Source: Streptomyces lunaelactis
GTDB lineage: Bacteria > Actinomycetota > Actinomycetes > Streptomycetales > Streptomycetaceae
DNA: 64,000 nucleotides
Assembly: GCF_003054555.1 (NCBI RefSeq)
Contig: NZ_CP026304.1
Location: forward strand, 2,480,001-2,544,000
Direction of reading: 5' to 3'
Part shown: positions 50,221-59,761 of the stretch, in pieces
How the letters are laid out: each line of letters starts with the position of its first letter
Numbering within the stretch: position 1 is the stretch's first letter
Notes under the pieces: model-generated
Databases searched by the model: none
Told to the model about the DNA's origin: nothing
Seen by the model: the letters and a program-made list of their open reading frames with translations, nothing else
Translations under genes and position numbers: made by a program

Positions 50221-52539
50221 TTACAGCTCGAGGGTGAACCAGGTGGTCTTGCCATCGTCGGTGGGACGCACTCCCCAGCTGTCGGCGAGGGCACGGACGA
50301 GGATCAGTCCCCTGCCGGACTCCTCGTCCTCGGCCGCGAGCCGGGGCTGGGGCAGATGAGGGCTGCGGTCGCCGACCTCAACGGTGAGATCAGTGGCGGT
50401 GCGGCGCAGGTGCAGGCCGATGGGTCCCTGGGCGTGCTGGACGGCGTTGGTCAGGACCTCGGAGAGCAGGAGCCGTGCCTCGTCCGCGACTTCGGTGCAG
50501 TCCCAGGAGGTGAGGGCCTTGCTGAGGAAGGCGCGGCCCTCGGGCACGGAGTCGGGGACTGCGGGCAGGTCGGTGGTGACGGCGGCCAGGGGCGCGTCGG
50601 GCAGCCGGGTCAGCAGCAGGGTGACGTCGTCGTTGTGGCCCTCGACGTCGGGCAACAGGGTGGCCAGGACGTGATCGGCGGCGGCCTCCAGATCGGGGGT
50701 GGTGGCGAAGAGGTCGCTCAGGGTGGTGGTGAGCTCGGCGAGTTGATCCTCGATGTCGCTGCCGGGGGTTTCGATCAGGCCGTCGGTGTAGAGCACGAGG
50801 GTGGCGCCGGGCGGTATGACGGCGCTGGACTGCTCGTAAAGGACGTCCCCGACGCCAAGGGGTGCGTTCACGGGCGCCGGAAGCGCCCGGGCGCCTTCGC
50901 CGGGGGTGGCGATCAGGGTGGGCAGATGGCCGGCCGAGCAGACCGTGACCTCGCCTGCGTCGGCGGCGATGACCAGATAGCAGCAGGTGACCAGTTGGTC
51001 GGGGACGTCCAGGTCGGCGACGCACGTGTCCAGGGCCTGCATGAGCTGTCGGGGTTGCATGCCGGTCTTGGCCAGGGCGTGCGCGGCGGAGCGCAACTGG
51101 CCCATGACGGCGGCGGCTTCCAGGCCGCGGCCCATCACGTCGCCGATCAGGACGCCTACCCGGCCGGCCCCGAGTGGGACGAGGTCGAACCAGTCGCCGC
51201 CGACCCCGGCGCCCTGGGTGGCGGGCCGGTAGCGGCTGGCGGTGGCAAGGCCTGGGATGGCGGGCGGGGTACCCATCAGGCTGCGCTGCAGGGTGAGGGC
51301 AATGTGGCGCTGCTGCTCGTAGAGGACGGTCAGTTCCGCCTCGGCCTGCTTGCGGTCGCTGATGTCGCGGACGATGGCGCATGTGCCGGTGACTGTGCCG
51401 TTCGCGGCGCGGGTGGGCCAGAGGGTGATGTCGACGTCCAGCAGGCCGCCGGAGCGGGTGAGGCGCAGGGTCTCGAAGTGCTCGACCTTCTCTCCGTTAC
51501 GCAGCCGGTCCATGAGTACGGTGATCTCGTCCCGGCGTTCGGGCGGGGCGAGCAGGGACACGTGCTGGCCCATGACCTCGGCCCGGGTGTAGCCGTACAG
51601 CCGCTGGGCGGCGGCGTTCCAGTAGGTGATGTGGCCGTCGAGGGTCTTGGCGAGGATCGCGTCCTGGGAGGACTCGACGAGCGCGGCGAGTTCGGCGATG
51701 CGTTCCTCGGCGGCTTTGCGGTCGCTGACGTCGCGGACGGCGGCGGACACAAGAAGGCCGCCGGTGGTTTCCAGCGGACTGAGACTGATCTCGACAGGGA
51801 ACTCAGTCCCGTCCTTGCGCAGTCCGTGCAGTTCCAACCCCGCACCCATGGGACGCACTTGGCGGTTGTTGGCGTAGCCGTCCCGATGGTCGGCGTGGTG
51901 GACGCGGAAACGGCCCGGGACAAGCAACTCGACAGGGTGACCCAGCAGTTCCTCGCGCTGGTAGCCGAACAGAGCTTCCGTCTGCGCGTTGACGAGCTTG
52001 ATGGTGCCGGTGTCGTCGACGATGATCATGGCGTCCGGTGCCGCCTCCAGCAGACCCCGGAACCGATCCTCGGCGGCTTTGCGGTCGCTGACGTCGCGGA
52101 CGGCGGCGGACACAAGAAGGCCGTCAGTGGTTTCCAGCGGACTGAGACTGATTTCGACAGGGAACTCAGTCCCGTCCTTGCGCAGTCCGTGCAGTTCCAA
52201 CCCCGCACCCATGGGACGCACTTGGCGGTTGTTGGCGTAGCCGTCCCGATGGTCGGCGTGGTGGACGCGGAAACGGCCCGGGACAAGCAACTCGACAGGG
52301 TGACCCAGCAGTTCCTCGCGCTGGTAGCCGAACAGAGCTTCCGTCTGCGCGTTGACGAGCTTGATGGTGCCGGTGTCGTCGACGATGATCATGGCGTCCG
52401 GTGCCGCCTCCAGCAGACCCCGGAACCGATCCTCGGCGCCTCCCGGCTCGCCTTCGTGAGCCTCGGCACCACACAGACAATGCTTCCCGGCCGCCGCATC
52501 CGCGGACCGGGCCGATGCCGCTCCAACAAAGTCACTCAT
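50221..52539 (-). CDS. Triple-PAS SpoIIE-family serine phosphatase with HATPase domain
   Basis: A 772-residue signalling protein. After a short N-terminus there are three PAS domains (about 36-156, 157-277, 278-400), the first two nearly identical; then a PP2C/SpoIIE phosphatase (~430-640: GVGGDWFDLVPLGAGRVGVL, IGDVMGRGLEAAAVMG, LVLYTDGLIE, HNDDVTLLL with the metal-binding Asp residues) and an anti-sigma-factor-type HATPase (~660-772: ARLLLSEVLTNAVQHAQGP, ESGRGLILVRALADSWG). Such proteins dephosphorylate anti-sigma-factor antagonists. ATG 52539. The sensed signal is unknown. Confidence 0.93.
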   Translation of the reverse strand: MSDFVGAASARSADAAAGKHCLCGAEAHEGEPGGAEDRFRGLLEAAPDAMIIVDDTGTIKLVNAQTEALFGYQREELLGHPVELLVPGRFRVHHADHRDGYANNRQVRPMGAGLELHGLRKDGTEFPVEISLSPLETTDGLLVSAAVRDVSDRKAAEDRFRGLLEAAPDAMIIVDDTGTIKLVNAQTEALFGYQREELLGHPVELLVPGRFRVHHADHRDGYANNRQVRPMGAGLELHGLRKDGTEFPVEISLSPLETTGGLLVSAAVRDVSDRKAAEERIAELAALVESSQDAILAKTLDGHITYWNAAAQRLYGYTRAEVMGQHVSLLAPPERRDEITVLMDRLRNGEKVEHFETLRLTRSGGLLDVDITLWPTRAANGTVTGTCAIVRDISDRKQAEAELTVLYEQQRHIALTLQRSLMGTPPAIPGLATASRYRPATQGAGVGGDWFDLVPLGAGRVGVLIGDVMGRGLEAAAVMGQLRSAAHALAKTGMQPRQLMQALDTCVADLDVPDQLVTCCYLVIAADAGEVTVCSAGHLPTLIATPGEGARALPAPVNAPLGVGDVLYEQSSAVIPPGATLVLYTDGLIETPGSDIEDQLAELTTTLSDLFATTPDLEAAADHVLATLLPDVEGHNDDVTLLLTRLPDAPLAAVTTDLPAVPDSVPEGRAFLSKALTSWDCTEVADEARLLLSEVLTNAVQHAQGPIGLHLRRTATDLTVEVGDRSPHLPQPRLAAEDEESGRGLILVRALADSWGVRPTDDGKTTWFTLEL
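51705..52430 (-). repeat. 363-bp tandem duplication encoding PAS domains
   Basis: Two copies, 51705-52067 and 52068-52430, differ at about three positions only (GCCGCCGG/GCCGTCAG and GATCTC/GATTTC). In frame, 121 residues each. Near identity means a very recent duplication or gene conversion. Confidence 0.95.
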
Positions 52540-52811
52540 GTCCGCCCCAGACGTGCCGACTACCGTGAATCGGCCCATCCCAGTACACCTGGACCGCGCC
52601 CGCTGCAACATGTCGCTTACTGGCTTCACAACGGCCGAACCTGTCCGCCAACAGCACCCCGGTGACCGTCTGCCGACACGGTCACTGCCCATCGGGAAGT
52701 TGGCCGACCTGGACCGCGAGCATGCTCGCGCCGGATCGCCGGCAACACGTCGTTGCCGACCACGTCGAGGAGCTAAAAGGGCGGATGACGTCGCTTCCGA
52801 GATGTGCACTA
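52540..52811. other. 272-bp region upstream of the phosphatase gene
   Basis: Probable promoter region. Short ORFs here have no ribosome site. I see no operator with confidence. Confidence 0.4.
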
Positions 52812-52970
52812 AGCGGTGTCGGGGAAGTCCGGGTGGGTGAAGGAGCGGGTCGAGGGCCGAGTCTGGCAAGGCGGAGGAAGGAGTCCACGCGGAGCGTCGG
52901 CGACTGACGACAACGCAGCCAGGCGACAGCCATCGGCCCGCGACGCCGCCCGGACCTCCCCGGGGCCGCT
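52812..52970 (-). mobile_element. MITE-like element, family 1, copy B (159 bp)
   Basis: Same ends as copies A and C (AGCGGTGTCGGGGAAGTCC ... CCCCGGGGCCGCT) but with about 33 bp of the internal hairpin region missing. Flanked by TA on both sides (CTAAGCGG ... CCGCTTAG). The right-hand TA with the element end forms the TAA stop of the thiolase gene. Confidence 0.85.
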
Positions 52971-54160
52971 TAGCCCTTCCGCAGCAGCGTCACCACCGCC
53001 GCCCCGCCCAGCCCGATGTTGTGCGCGAGCCCCACCCGCGCGTCCGCCACCTGCCGTCGCGCCGCCTCTCCCCTCAACTGCCGGACCAGTTCGGCCGCCT
53101 GGGCCAGACCGGTCGCGCCGAGCGGATGGCCCTTGGAGATCAGTCCGCCGGAGGGGTTGACCACCCACCGGCCGCCGTACGTCGTCGCCCCGCTCTCCAC
53201 GAGCTTGCCGGACTCGCCGTCCGCGCACATGCCGAGCGCCTCATACGTCAGCAGCTCGTTGATGGAGAAGCAGTCGTGCAGCTCGATGACGTCGACGTCC
53301 TCGATCCCGAGCCCGGACTTCTCGTACACGCTCCGTGCGGCCTGCCGCGACATCGGCTTGCCGACGACGTCGATGCAGGAGCCGGAGGCGAAGGACTCCT
53401 CGGTGTCGGTGGTCATGGCCTGGGCGGCGATCTCCACGGCCTTGTCGTGCAGCCCGTGCCGGACCACGAAACGCTCGGACACGACGAGAGCCGCAGCCGC
53501 GCCGTCCGATGTGGGCGAGCACTGGAGCTTGGTCAGCGGCCGGTGGATCGTCTTCGCGGCGAGGATCTCGTCGACCGAGTACACGTCCTGGAACTGGGCG
53601 TCTGGGTTGTTCGCCGAATGCCGGTGGTTCTTGGCGCCGACGGCGGCGAGCTGCGCCTCGGTCGTGCCGTACCGCTCCATGTGCTCGCGGGCGGCGTTGC
53701 CGAAGATCTGCGCGGTGGGCGGGGACATCTCGAAGCCGTGGGCGCCGGCCATGACGCCGTAGTGCCGGGCGACGGGTGACGTGGCGAAGCTTCCGCCGTC
53801 CGCACCCGCCCCGAGCGCCCCGCGGGTCATCTTCTCGAACCCGAGCGCCAGTACGCAGTCGCTGATGCCGCCCTCGACGAACTGCCGCGCCATCATCAGC
53901 ACCGTCGCCCCGGTCGCGCAGTTGTTGTTGACGTTGTAGACGGGTACACCGGTCAGGCCGAGTTCGTACGCCGCCCGCTGGCCCGCTGTCGACGCCTGGA
54001 AGCAGTACCCGACGGGCACCTGCTCGACGAGGTCGTACGAGATCCCCGCATCGGCAAGCGCCTGCGTCCCCGCCTCCCTCGCCATGTCCCAGTACTGCCA
54101 GTCCCTCGACTCGGGCTTCTCGAACTTCGTCGTCCCGACCCCGACGATGTACGCCTTCAT
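52970..54160 (-). CDS. Thiolase / lipid-transfer protein of SCP2 type (Ltp3/Ltp4-like)
   Basis: A 396-residue thiolase-fold enzyme. Catalytic Cys C81 ([14 protein letters not shown]), [16 protein letters not shown] and [14 protein letters not shown] are the thiolase blocks; the N-terminus [16 protein letters not shown] is typical of SCP-x-like thiolases that act on sterol-CoA or retro-aldol with partner proteins. Length close to mycobacterial Ltp3/Ltp4 (~394). Follows the acyl-CoA dehydrogenase gene after 10 bases, so one operon. Its stop codon abuts a mobile element. Confidence 0.92.
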   Translation of the reverse strand: MKAYIVGVGTTKFEKPESRDWQYWDMAREAGTQALADAGISYDLVEQVPVGYCFQASTAGQRAAYELGLTGVPVYNVNNNCATGATVLMMARQFVEGGISDCVLALGFEKMTRGALGAGADGGSFATSPVARHYGVMAGAHGFEMSPPTAQIFGNAAREHMERYGTTEAQLAAVGAKNHRHSANNPDAQFQDVYSVDEILAAKTIHRPLTKLQCSPTSDGAAAALVVSERFVVRHGLHDKAVEIAAQAMTTDTEESFASGSCIDVVGKPMSRQAARSVYEKSGLGIEDVDVIELHDCFSINELLTYEALGMCADGESGKLVESGATTYGGRWVVNPSGGLISKGHPLGATGLAQAAELVRQLRGEAARRQVADARVGLAHNIGLGGAAVVTLLRKG

Positions 54161-54170
54161 GGTCTTCCTC

Positions 54171-56321
54171 TCAGTCCCTGGGCAGGCCGAGGATGCGCTC
54201 GGCGACGACATTGAGCTGTACCTGCGTGGTGCCGCCCGCGATGGTCAGGCAACGCGACATGAGAAAGCCGTGCACGGCCCGCGCGCCCGCGCCCTCGCTC
54301 AACGCGCCTGCGGGTCCGAGCAGTTCGAGTCCGAGCTCGGCGGTCTTCTGCTGGTGCACGGTCTGGACGAGTTTGCGTACGGACGCGCCCGCGCCCGGTT
54401 CGAGCCCGGACACCTGCCGCATCGTGGTCCTCAGTCCGATGCAGGCGAGGGCGTGCGCCTCTGCGGCCACCGCCCCGATCCGCAGGCGGTCCGCGCCGCC
54501 CAGGCCGGGCGCCCGCGCGAGCAGTGCCTCAAGACCCGTGTCGAAGGCCATCTGGTCGGCCATGTGGACGCGTTCGTTGCCGAGGGTGTTGCGGGCGACC
54601 TTCCAGCCCTCCCCGATCGTCCCCACGACCGCGTCGTCGGGCAGCAGCGCACCGTCGAAGTACACCTCGTTGAAGAGGGAGTCCCCGGTGATCTCCTTCA
54701 GCGGCCGGATGTCGATTCCGTCCGTCCGCTTCATGTCGACGACGAAGTAGGTGAGCCCCTTGTGCTTGGGTGCCTCGGGGTCGGTACGGGCCAGCAGAAT
54801 GCCGTAGTCGGCCCGCTGGGCGGAGCTAGTCCACACCTTCTGGCCGCTGACGAGCCAGCCGTCCGGGGTCTTCTCGGCCCGGGTCCGCAGACTCGCCAGG
54901 TCCGATCCGGCTCCCGGCTCGGAGAACAACTGGCACCAGCGCAGTTCGCCGCGCAGTGTCGGCCGCAGGTATCGCTCCTGCTGGGCGGGCGTCCCGTACG
55001 CGAGGAGCGAGGGCACCACCCAGGTCGCGATCCCGAGGTCGCTCACCTGCACCCCGGCGGCCCGCAACTCCTCCTGTACGACGAGCTGCTGGACCGCTCC
55101 CGCGCCGAGTCCGTACGGCGCCGGCAGATGCGGGGCGGCATACCCGGTGGGTGCGAGCTCCCTGCGTACGGCGGCCGGGTCGAGCCCTCGTACGCTCTCG
55201 GCCACCGCCCGGGCCGGTCCCCGGTAGCTCGCGGCCTCCGCCGGCAGCTCCAGCCGCAGCTCCCGCCGCGCCCCGCCCGCCGCGAGCCGGACCGCCCGCA
55301 GCCGATGGCTGTCCCCCGGCCCCAGCAACTGGCGCGCGACGAGAGCCCGGCGCAGATACAGATGCGCGTCGTGCTCCCAGGTGAAGCCGATCCCGCCGAG
55401 CACCTGGATGCAGTCCTTGGCGCAGGAGTACGCGGCGTCCAGCGCGGCCCCGGCGGCGAGCGATGCCACCAGACCCCGTACGTCGGCGGCCTCGTCCACG
55501 GCGCGTGCCGCGTCCCACGCCAGCGCGCGGGCCTGCTCGACGCGCACCAGCATGTCGGCGCACAGATGCTTGACCGCCTGGAACTGTCCGATGGGCCGCC
55601 CGAACTGCTCACGAACCTTGGCGTACTCGGCGGCGGCGTGCAGGGCCCAGGCGGCAGTTCCGCACGCTTCGGCCGCGAACAACACGCAGGCAAGGTCCCG
55701 TACGAGAGCGGTGTCGATGTCCAGTGCGCGGTCCCGGGGCACGGTCACGCCATGGGCGGTGACCTCGGCGGTCGGCCGGGTCGGGTCGGCGCTCTCCTGC
55801 ACGCGGACGGTGAGCGCCTCCGCGTCCACCACGAGCCAGCCGGTGCCGGTTTCGAGTACGAGCAGATCGGCCTGCCCGCCGCCGAGGACAGGCGGCGCGG
55901 TGCCGTCGAGCCGGAAGCCGTCCGGGGTCCCGGTGGCGGTCAGCGTCCCGGGACCGAGGGCGACGGCCGCGATGCGCTCCCCTCCCGCGAGCGCGGCCGC
56001 CAGATCCCCCCGGCCGGCGCGGGCCAGCACGGCGCACGCGAGCACGCTGGGCAGATACGGCCCCGGCAGCGCGGCCCGGCCCGTCTCCTCCAGTACGACG
56101 GCGAGGTCGAGCACCGTCCCGCCCCCGCCGCCGTACTTTTCGGCAAGGTGCAGGCCGAGGATGCCCTGCTCCGCCGCACCGTCCCAGTACCCGGGCCGCC
56201 CGACCTCTGCACCGGGCGCGTCGAGCAGCTTGCGCACTTCCTCGGGCGGCACGGCGCGGGCGAGCCAGCCACGCACCGACTCGGCCAACGCGCGCTGCTC
56301 ATGCGTGATTCCGATGCCCAT
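54171..56321 (-). CDS. Fused double-domain acyl-CoA dehydrogenase (FadE34-like)
   Basis: A 716-residue protein made of two acyl-CoA dehydrogenase domains in tandem (about 1-345 and 380-716). The first ends [21 protein letters not shown]; the second has the FAD/substrate strand [20 protein letters not shown] and ends [20 protein letters not shown]. Mycobacterial steroid dehydrogenases are alpha2beta2 pairs; FadE34/ChsE3 (711 aa) is the fused form acting on the cholesterol or cholate side chain. Same design here. ATG 56321, with the KstR-like site 11-24 bp upstream. Directs the first oxidation of side-chain beta-oxidation, by inference. Confidence 0.9.
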   Translation of the reverse strand: MGIGITHEQRALAESVRGWLARAVPPEEVRKLLDAPGAEVGRPGYWDGAAEQGILGLHLAEKYGGGGGTVLDLAVVLEETGRAALPGPYLPSVLACAVLARAGRGDLAAALAGGERIAAVALGPGTLTATGTPDGFRLDGTAPPVLGGGQADLLVLETGTGWLVVDAEALTVRVQESADPTRPTAEVTAHGVTVPRDRALDIDTALVRDLACVLFAAEACGTAAWALHAAAEYAKVREQFGRPIGQFQAVKHLCADMLVRVEQARALAWDAARAVDEAADVRGLVASLAAGAALDAAYSCAKDCIQVLGGIGFTWEHDAHLYLRRALVARQLLGPGDSHRLRAVRLAAGGARRELRLELPAEAASYRGPARAVAESVRGLDPAAVRRELAPTGYAAPHLPAPYGLGAGAVQQLVVQEELRAAGVQVSDLGIATWVVPSLLAYGTPAQQERYLRPTLRGELRWCQLFSEPGAGSDLASLRTRAEKTPDGWLVSGQKVWTSSAQRADYGILLARTDPEAPKHKGLTYFVVDMKRTDGIDIRPLKEITGDSLFNEVYFDGALLPDDAVVGTIGEGWKVARNTLGNERVHMADQMAFDTGLEALLARAPGLGGADRLRIGAVAAEAHALACIGLRTTMRQVSGLEPGAGASVRKLVQTVHQQKTAELGLELLGPAGALSEGAGARAVHGFLMSRCLTIAGGTTQVQLNVVAERILGLPRD

Positions 56322-56331
56322 GCGGGCAGAC

Positions 56332-56345
56332 TAGAACACGTTCCA
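56332..56345. promoter_or_regulatory. KstR-like operator before the FadE34-Ltp operon
   Basis: TAGAACACGTTCCA differs from the palindromic motif TNNAACNNGTTNTA by one base. It is 11 bp before the acyl-CoA dehydrogenase start, ideal for repression, and has the same arms as the site at 48971-48986. Confidence 0.7.
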
Positions 56346-56426
56346 ATCTGACGGAAGGTCAGATACACCGCGCATCGCATTGGACAGACCCCTACCTGGT
56401 TTTGGTCGAAAGCCCGTCTTGGTGAG

Positions 56427-57071
56427 TCAGCGGGCGAGGGAGACGGCGAAGGGCTTGAAGCCGTGTCGGCGCAGGATGTGGGGCACGACCAGGATCATGG
56501 CCTCGGTGGCGCGGGCTGTGCTGATGTCGCCGAGGTCCTCGATCCGTTCGGGCCGCCAGCCCAGGTCGCCGAGCAGGCCGGTGACAGTCCTCTTCGCGTG
56601 TTCGTCATCGCCCGAGAGATAGGCGGTCGGTGGGGTGGCCAGGGCCTCGGGAGCGGTCATGACCATGAAAAGCATGGTGTTGAGAGTCTTGACCACATGG
56701 GTGTCGGGGAGCGCGGCCTGGAGCTTCTCGGCGAGGCTGCTGCCGGGATAGCACAGGTCGCCGGGCAGGCCGTCAGCGGCGTCGCGGGTGGCGTTGGAGA
56801 CGTCGATGAGGATCTTTCCGGAGAGCTCAGTGCGCAGGTCGGTGAGGCGGTCCAGGGTGCTGTCGCCGGGCGTCGCGTTGATCACGATGTCCGCGGTGCG
56901 GGCAGTGGTGCGCTGGTCGGCGAAGGCGACCGGCGGGGCGAGCCCAATGGTGCGGGCGGCGGTGTCTTCGGGGCTCCGGCCGCCGAGGGTGACATGGTGT
57001 CCGGCTGCGGAGAGCTTGCCGGCGAGGTTGGTGCCGACGCGGCCGGCGCCCAGGATGCCGATGTTGGTCAT
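56427..57071 (-). CDS. NADPH-dependent F420 reductase-like protein
   Basis: A 214-residue Rossmann protein. MTNIGILGAGRVGTNLAGKL (GxGxxG at 8-13) and LGGRSPE after strand 2 (Arg for NADP) are present, as is ADIVINATPGDSTLD and DVSNATRDAADG. It lacks the HH...VES motifs of full F420 reductases, so the F420 role is uncertain. It follows the inositol-monophosphatase-like gene by 52 bases and is probably in its operon, controlled by the divergent LysR. Confidence 0.82.
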   Translation of the reverse strand: MTNIGILGAGRVGTNLAGKLSAAGHHVTLGGRSPEDTAARTIGLAPPVAFADQRTTARTADIVINATPGDSTLDRLTDLRTELSGKILIDVSNATRDAADGLPGDLCYPGSSLAEKLQAALPDTHVVKTLNTMLFMVMTAPEALATPPTAYLSGDDEHAKRTVTGLLGDLGWRPERIEDLGDISTARATEAMILVVPHILRRHGFKPFAVSLAR

Positions 57072-57123
57072 GCGGTGATGCTCCTTGCGGTATCGGGGTG
57101 GGGAAGAGAGCGGAGACTTCCGG

Positions 57124-57936
57124 TCAGGCGATCGGCGAGAGGACCTTGAGGGCGGCGCCGTGGATGCCGGGGGCGGCGGCCAGGAAGTCGCGGCTGCCGG
57201 TGTTCCAGGGTTCGCCCGTCAGGTCGGTGACGGTGCCTCCGGCCTCGGAGACCAGCAGGGCGCCGGCGACCAGGCCGGAGCGGACGTCGGAGAACTGCCA
57301 GAATGCGTCCATGCGTCCGGCGGCGACGTGGATGAGCTGCATCGTGGCGGGAACGGACACGCGCACGACCAGGCCGTTGATGAGCATGGCGGTGACGGAG
57401 TCACCGATCCGCCGGAAGGTTCGCTCGTCCTCGCCGGGCTTGGCCTGGCCGGTGCCGATGAGCGCGGCGCCCAGGTCGGTCTTGGCGGACACCTTCAGGG
57501 GACGGTCGTTGAGGCGGGCACCGCCGCCGGCGACTGCGGTGTAGGTGTCGCCGGTCAGCGGCAGGTGGACGACGGTGAGTACCGGCTGGTTGTCGCGGAC
57601 CAGGGTGGCGGTGACGGCCCAGTCGTCCATGCCGTGGACGTGGTTGATGTTGCCCTCGGCGGGGTCGACGACCCACCACTCCCCGGGCGGGAGCGCGCCG
57701 CCGGCCAGCTCGTCCTCGGCCCACTGCGACCCTTGCCGGGCCCGCAGCAGCGGTTCCCGCAGCACGTCCAGCACCGCTTCGTCGTTGGCGTGGATCTCGC
57801 CGACGACCTCGTCCATAGTCACGCCCCGGGTGTGCGAGGTGTGGCGGTCGCGCAGCGTGGCGCCGGCGGTCTTCACCGCAGCTGTCACGTCGGACAGGAG
57901 GGTCGCGTCGGCGGCGAAAGGCATGATTGTGCTCAT
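57124..57936 (-). CDS. Inositol-monophosphatase-like protein with altered active-site motif
   Basis: A 270-residue FIG-superfamily phosphatase. The first metal block WAEDE at 72-76 (normally xEE) and VVDPAEGNINHVHG (residues 90-103; canonical DPLDGTxNF) are present with changes: Asp of the second metal becomes E94, and Thr becomes Asn. The C-terminal WDxAAG block reads VRSGLVAGALLVSEAGG, so its Asp is replaced. Either a changed specificity or loss of activity. ATG 57936; divergent from LysR across a palindromic, AT-richer region. Confidence 0.82.
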   Translation of the reverse strand: MSTIMPFAADATLLSDVTAAVKTAGATLRDRHTSHTRGVTMDEVVGEIHANDEAVLDVLREPLLRARQGSQWAEDELAGGALPPGEWWVVDPAEGNINHVHGMDDWAVTATLVRDNQPVLTVVHLPLTGDTYTAVAGGGARLNDRPLKVSAKTDLGAALIGTGQAKPGEDERTFRRIGDSVTAMLINGLVVRVSVPATMQLIHVAAGRMDAFWQFSDVRSGLVAGALLVSEAGGTVTDLTGEPWNTGSRDFLAAAPGIHGAALKVLSPIA

Positions 57937-58015
57937 GGGTGGGCTCCCTGGATCGGTCGAAGCGGGGCGGTTGACTCGCCCCCGCACTTCGAAGGTAGGC
58001 CGCTTGGTTATTAAC

Positions 58016-58033
58016 AACAAGTGCACGCTTGTT
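58016..58033. promoter_or_regulatory. LysR-type operator in the divergent promoter
   Basis: AACAAG-TGCACG-CTTGTT, 6-bp perfect arms, 19 bp before the LysR start and 80 bp before the phosphatase start. A second CTTGTTACTTG half-site follows. Confidence 0.6.
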
Positions 58034-58051
58034 ACTTGTAGAGTTACTGTC

Positions 58052-58996
58052 ATGCAACTGGATCTGAACCTGCTCACGGCCCTGGACGCCCTGCTGGAAG
58101 AGGGCAGCGTTGCCGGCGCTGCAGCCCGCCTCCACGTCACCGCACCGGCGATGAGCCGCTCCCTGGGCCGCATCCGCAAAGCCACCGGTGACCAGATCCT
58201 CGTCCGCACCGGCCGCAGCATGGTCCCCACCACCCGCGCGCTGGCCACGCGGGCCGAGGTCCACGCCCTCGTGCAACAGGCCCACCAACTTCTGTCCGCA
58301 CAGCAGGAACTCGACCTGGCAGCTCTGGAGCGGGTATTCACCGTGCGCTGGCACGACGCCCTGACCGCCGCACGCGGCACCGCCTTGACCACGGCCGTCC
58401 ACCATCAGGCCCCCGGCGTCCGGCTGCGCCTGTCCGCCGAACCCGGGACGGACGACGCCGAGCTGCGCCGGGGTGAGGTCGACCTCGAATCAAGCTCCAG
58501 CGCTCCGACGCTCCCCGACATCCGCCACCGCCTCGTCGGCAGGGACCGGCTGGTCGTCGCCGTCCGCCCGGGCCACCCGCTCACCGCAGGCCCGCTGAGC
58601 CTTGAGCGTTACGCAGCCGCCGAACACCTCACCGTTTCGCGGCGCGGAAGCCTGCGCGACCCGATCGATGATGCCCTGACCACACGCGGCCTCGAACGAC
58701 GCGTCGTCGCCGCCGGGCCCACCGCCGCCTTCGCACTGCAACTCGCCCTCGACTCCGACCTGGTCGTCACCCTCCCCGACGCGGTCACCCGCACGGCCCG
58801 GGAACAACTCGGCCTGGCCACACTGCCGCCGCCACTCCCGCTGCCCGACGTCCCCCTGTACCTGCTGTGGCACCAGCGCTACGACAACGACCGCGCCCAC
58901 ACCTGGCTGCGAGACCTGGCCACCGCAACCGTCCAGGCACTATTCGCACCACCGGCCGCCTCTCAACAGCCCCTCACCAACCGGACCGGGCAGTGA
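58052..58996 (+). CDS. LysR-family transcriptional regulator
   Basis: A 314-residue LysR regulator. Helix-turn-helix at ~5-60 (DLNLLTALDALLEEGSVAGA, LHVTAPAMSRSLGRIRKATG) and the effector domain thereafter (LRRGEVDLESSSSAPTLPDIRHRLV; RLVVAVRPGHPLT). ATG 58052 with no clear ribosome site, but the conserved start fits. Divergent from the phosphatase/reductase pair, its likely target. The inducer is unknown. Confidence 0.93.
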   Translation: MQLDLNLLTALDALLEEGSVAGAAARLHVTAPAMSRSLGRIRKATGDQILVRTGRSMVPTTRALATRAEVHALVQQAHQLLSAQQELDLAALERVFTVRWHDALTAARGTALTTAVHHQAPGVRLRLSAEPGTDDAELRRGEVDLESSSSAPTLPDIRHRLVGRDRLVVAVRPGHPLTAGPLSLERYAAAEHLTVSRRGSLRDPIDDALTTRGLERRVVAAGPTAAFALQLALDSDLVVTLPDAVTRTAREQLGLATLPPPLPLPDVPLYLLWHQRYDNDRAHTWLRDLATATVQALFAPPAASQQPLTNRTGQ

Positions 58997-59094
58997 CGGA
59001 CAAGCCCGGGGAAAAGCCTGCGGCAGCTGACTCCCGTTCTCGTGGACATCAGTGCTCGCAACGTTCAGTCGGACAGGACACTTGCTGGTGCCGG

Positions 59095-59490
59095 TTCGAG
59101 GACAGCATCGATCCCGTTCACCGCGCCGGCCAGACCTTGCTGTGGGAGACCTCTCATCGCATCGACGGCAATATCCGGCTGGAACCCGCCCCTGGGCACA
59201 CGCCGGGCTCAGCGGTGCTTCACCTGCGGTCCGGTACCGAACGGGCCCTGTTTGTCGGAGACTTGATCCACACTCCCCTCCAGATCCTCGAGCCGCACGT
59301 CGATACGTGCCTGAGCGCGGATCAGCAGGCTGCGGCGAACTCCCGTCGGCGTGTCCTCGAGTACGCCGCGGACACCAACGCCCTGCTCATCCCCGCGCAC
59401 TTCACCGGCCCGGGAGCCGCTGAGGTCCGCCGTGACGGCTCATCCTTCGCCATCAAGAAGTGGGCGCCGTTCAGCGCCCCCAGGTCATGA
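59095..59490 (+). pseudogene. MBL-fold metallohydrolase, C-terminal fragment
   Basis: The frame reads FEDSIDPVHRAGQTLLWETS then APGHTPGSAVLHLRSG, FVGDLIHTPLQ and LLIPAHFTGPG: the third metal-binding His, the bridging Asp and the last His of a metallo-beta-lactamase fold. The N-terminal HxHxDH motif is absent and upstream sequence is unrelated, so the gene is truncated. Expression improbable. Confidence 0.75.
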
Positions 59491-59577
59491 CCCGGCTCAG
59501 GTGGCGAGGATGAAGGCCGACCTGTGCGGCTTTGCGTGGTGCACCGTGCTGCCGCCGGGTGGCGTGGGCGGCGACTA

Positions 59578-59752
59578 GGGCGGGTTTTTGAAGTAGCGCC
59601 GTCCGCCCGGAGGGCGGGCCCTGCGGCGTCTGGTGCGTGCAATCGCAAGGCGGAGGATCGCCCTCGTACTGGACGTACTTGGGCGACTCCGACAACATCG
59701 CGAGTGTGCGTGCCAGGCGTCGCGGGGCAGGCGGGACTTCTAAAACCCGCCC
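59578..59752. mobile_element. MITE-like element, family 2, copy E (175 bp)
   Basis: Ends GGGCGGGTTTTTGAAGT and ACTTCTAAAACCCGCCC, flanked by TA (59576-59577 and 59753-59754). Same length and orientation as copy D; differences in the ends compensate each other, keeping the inverted repeats matched. Confidence 0.85.
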
Positions 59753-59761
59753 TAGCGGAGG

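Noticed and set aside
52538..52840. Plus-strand ORF before the PAS-phosphatase
   Set aside because: No recognisable protein features; runs into the mobile element.
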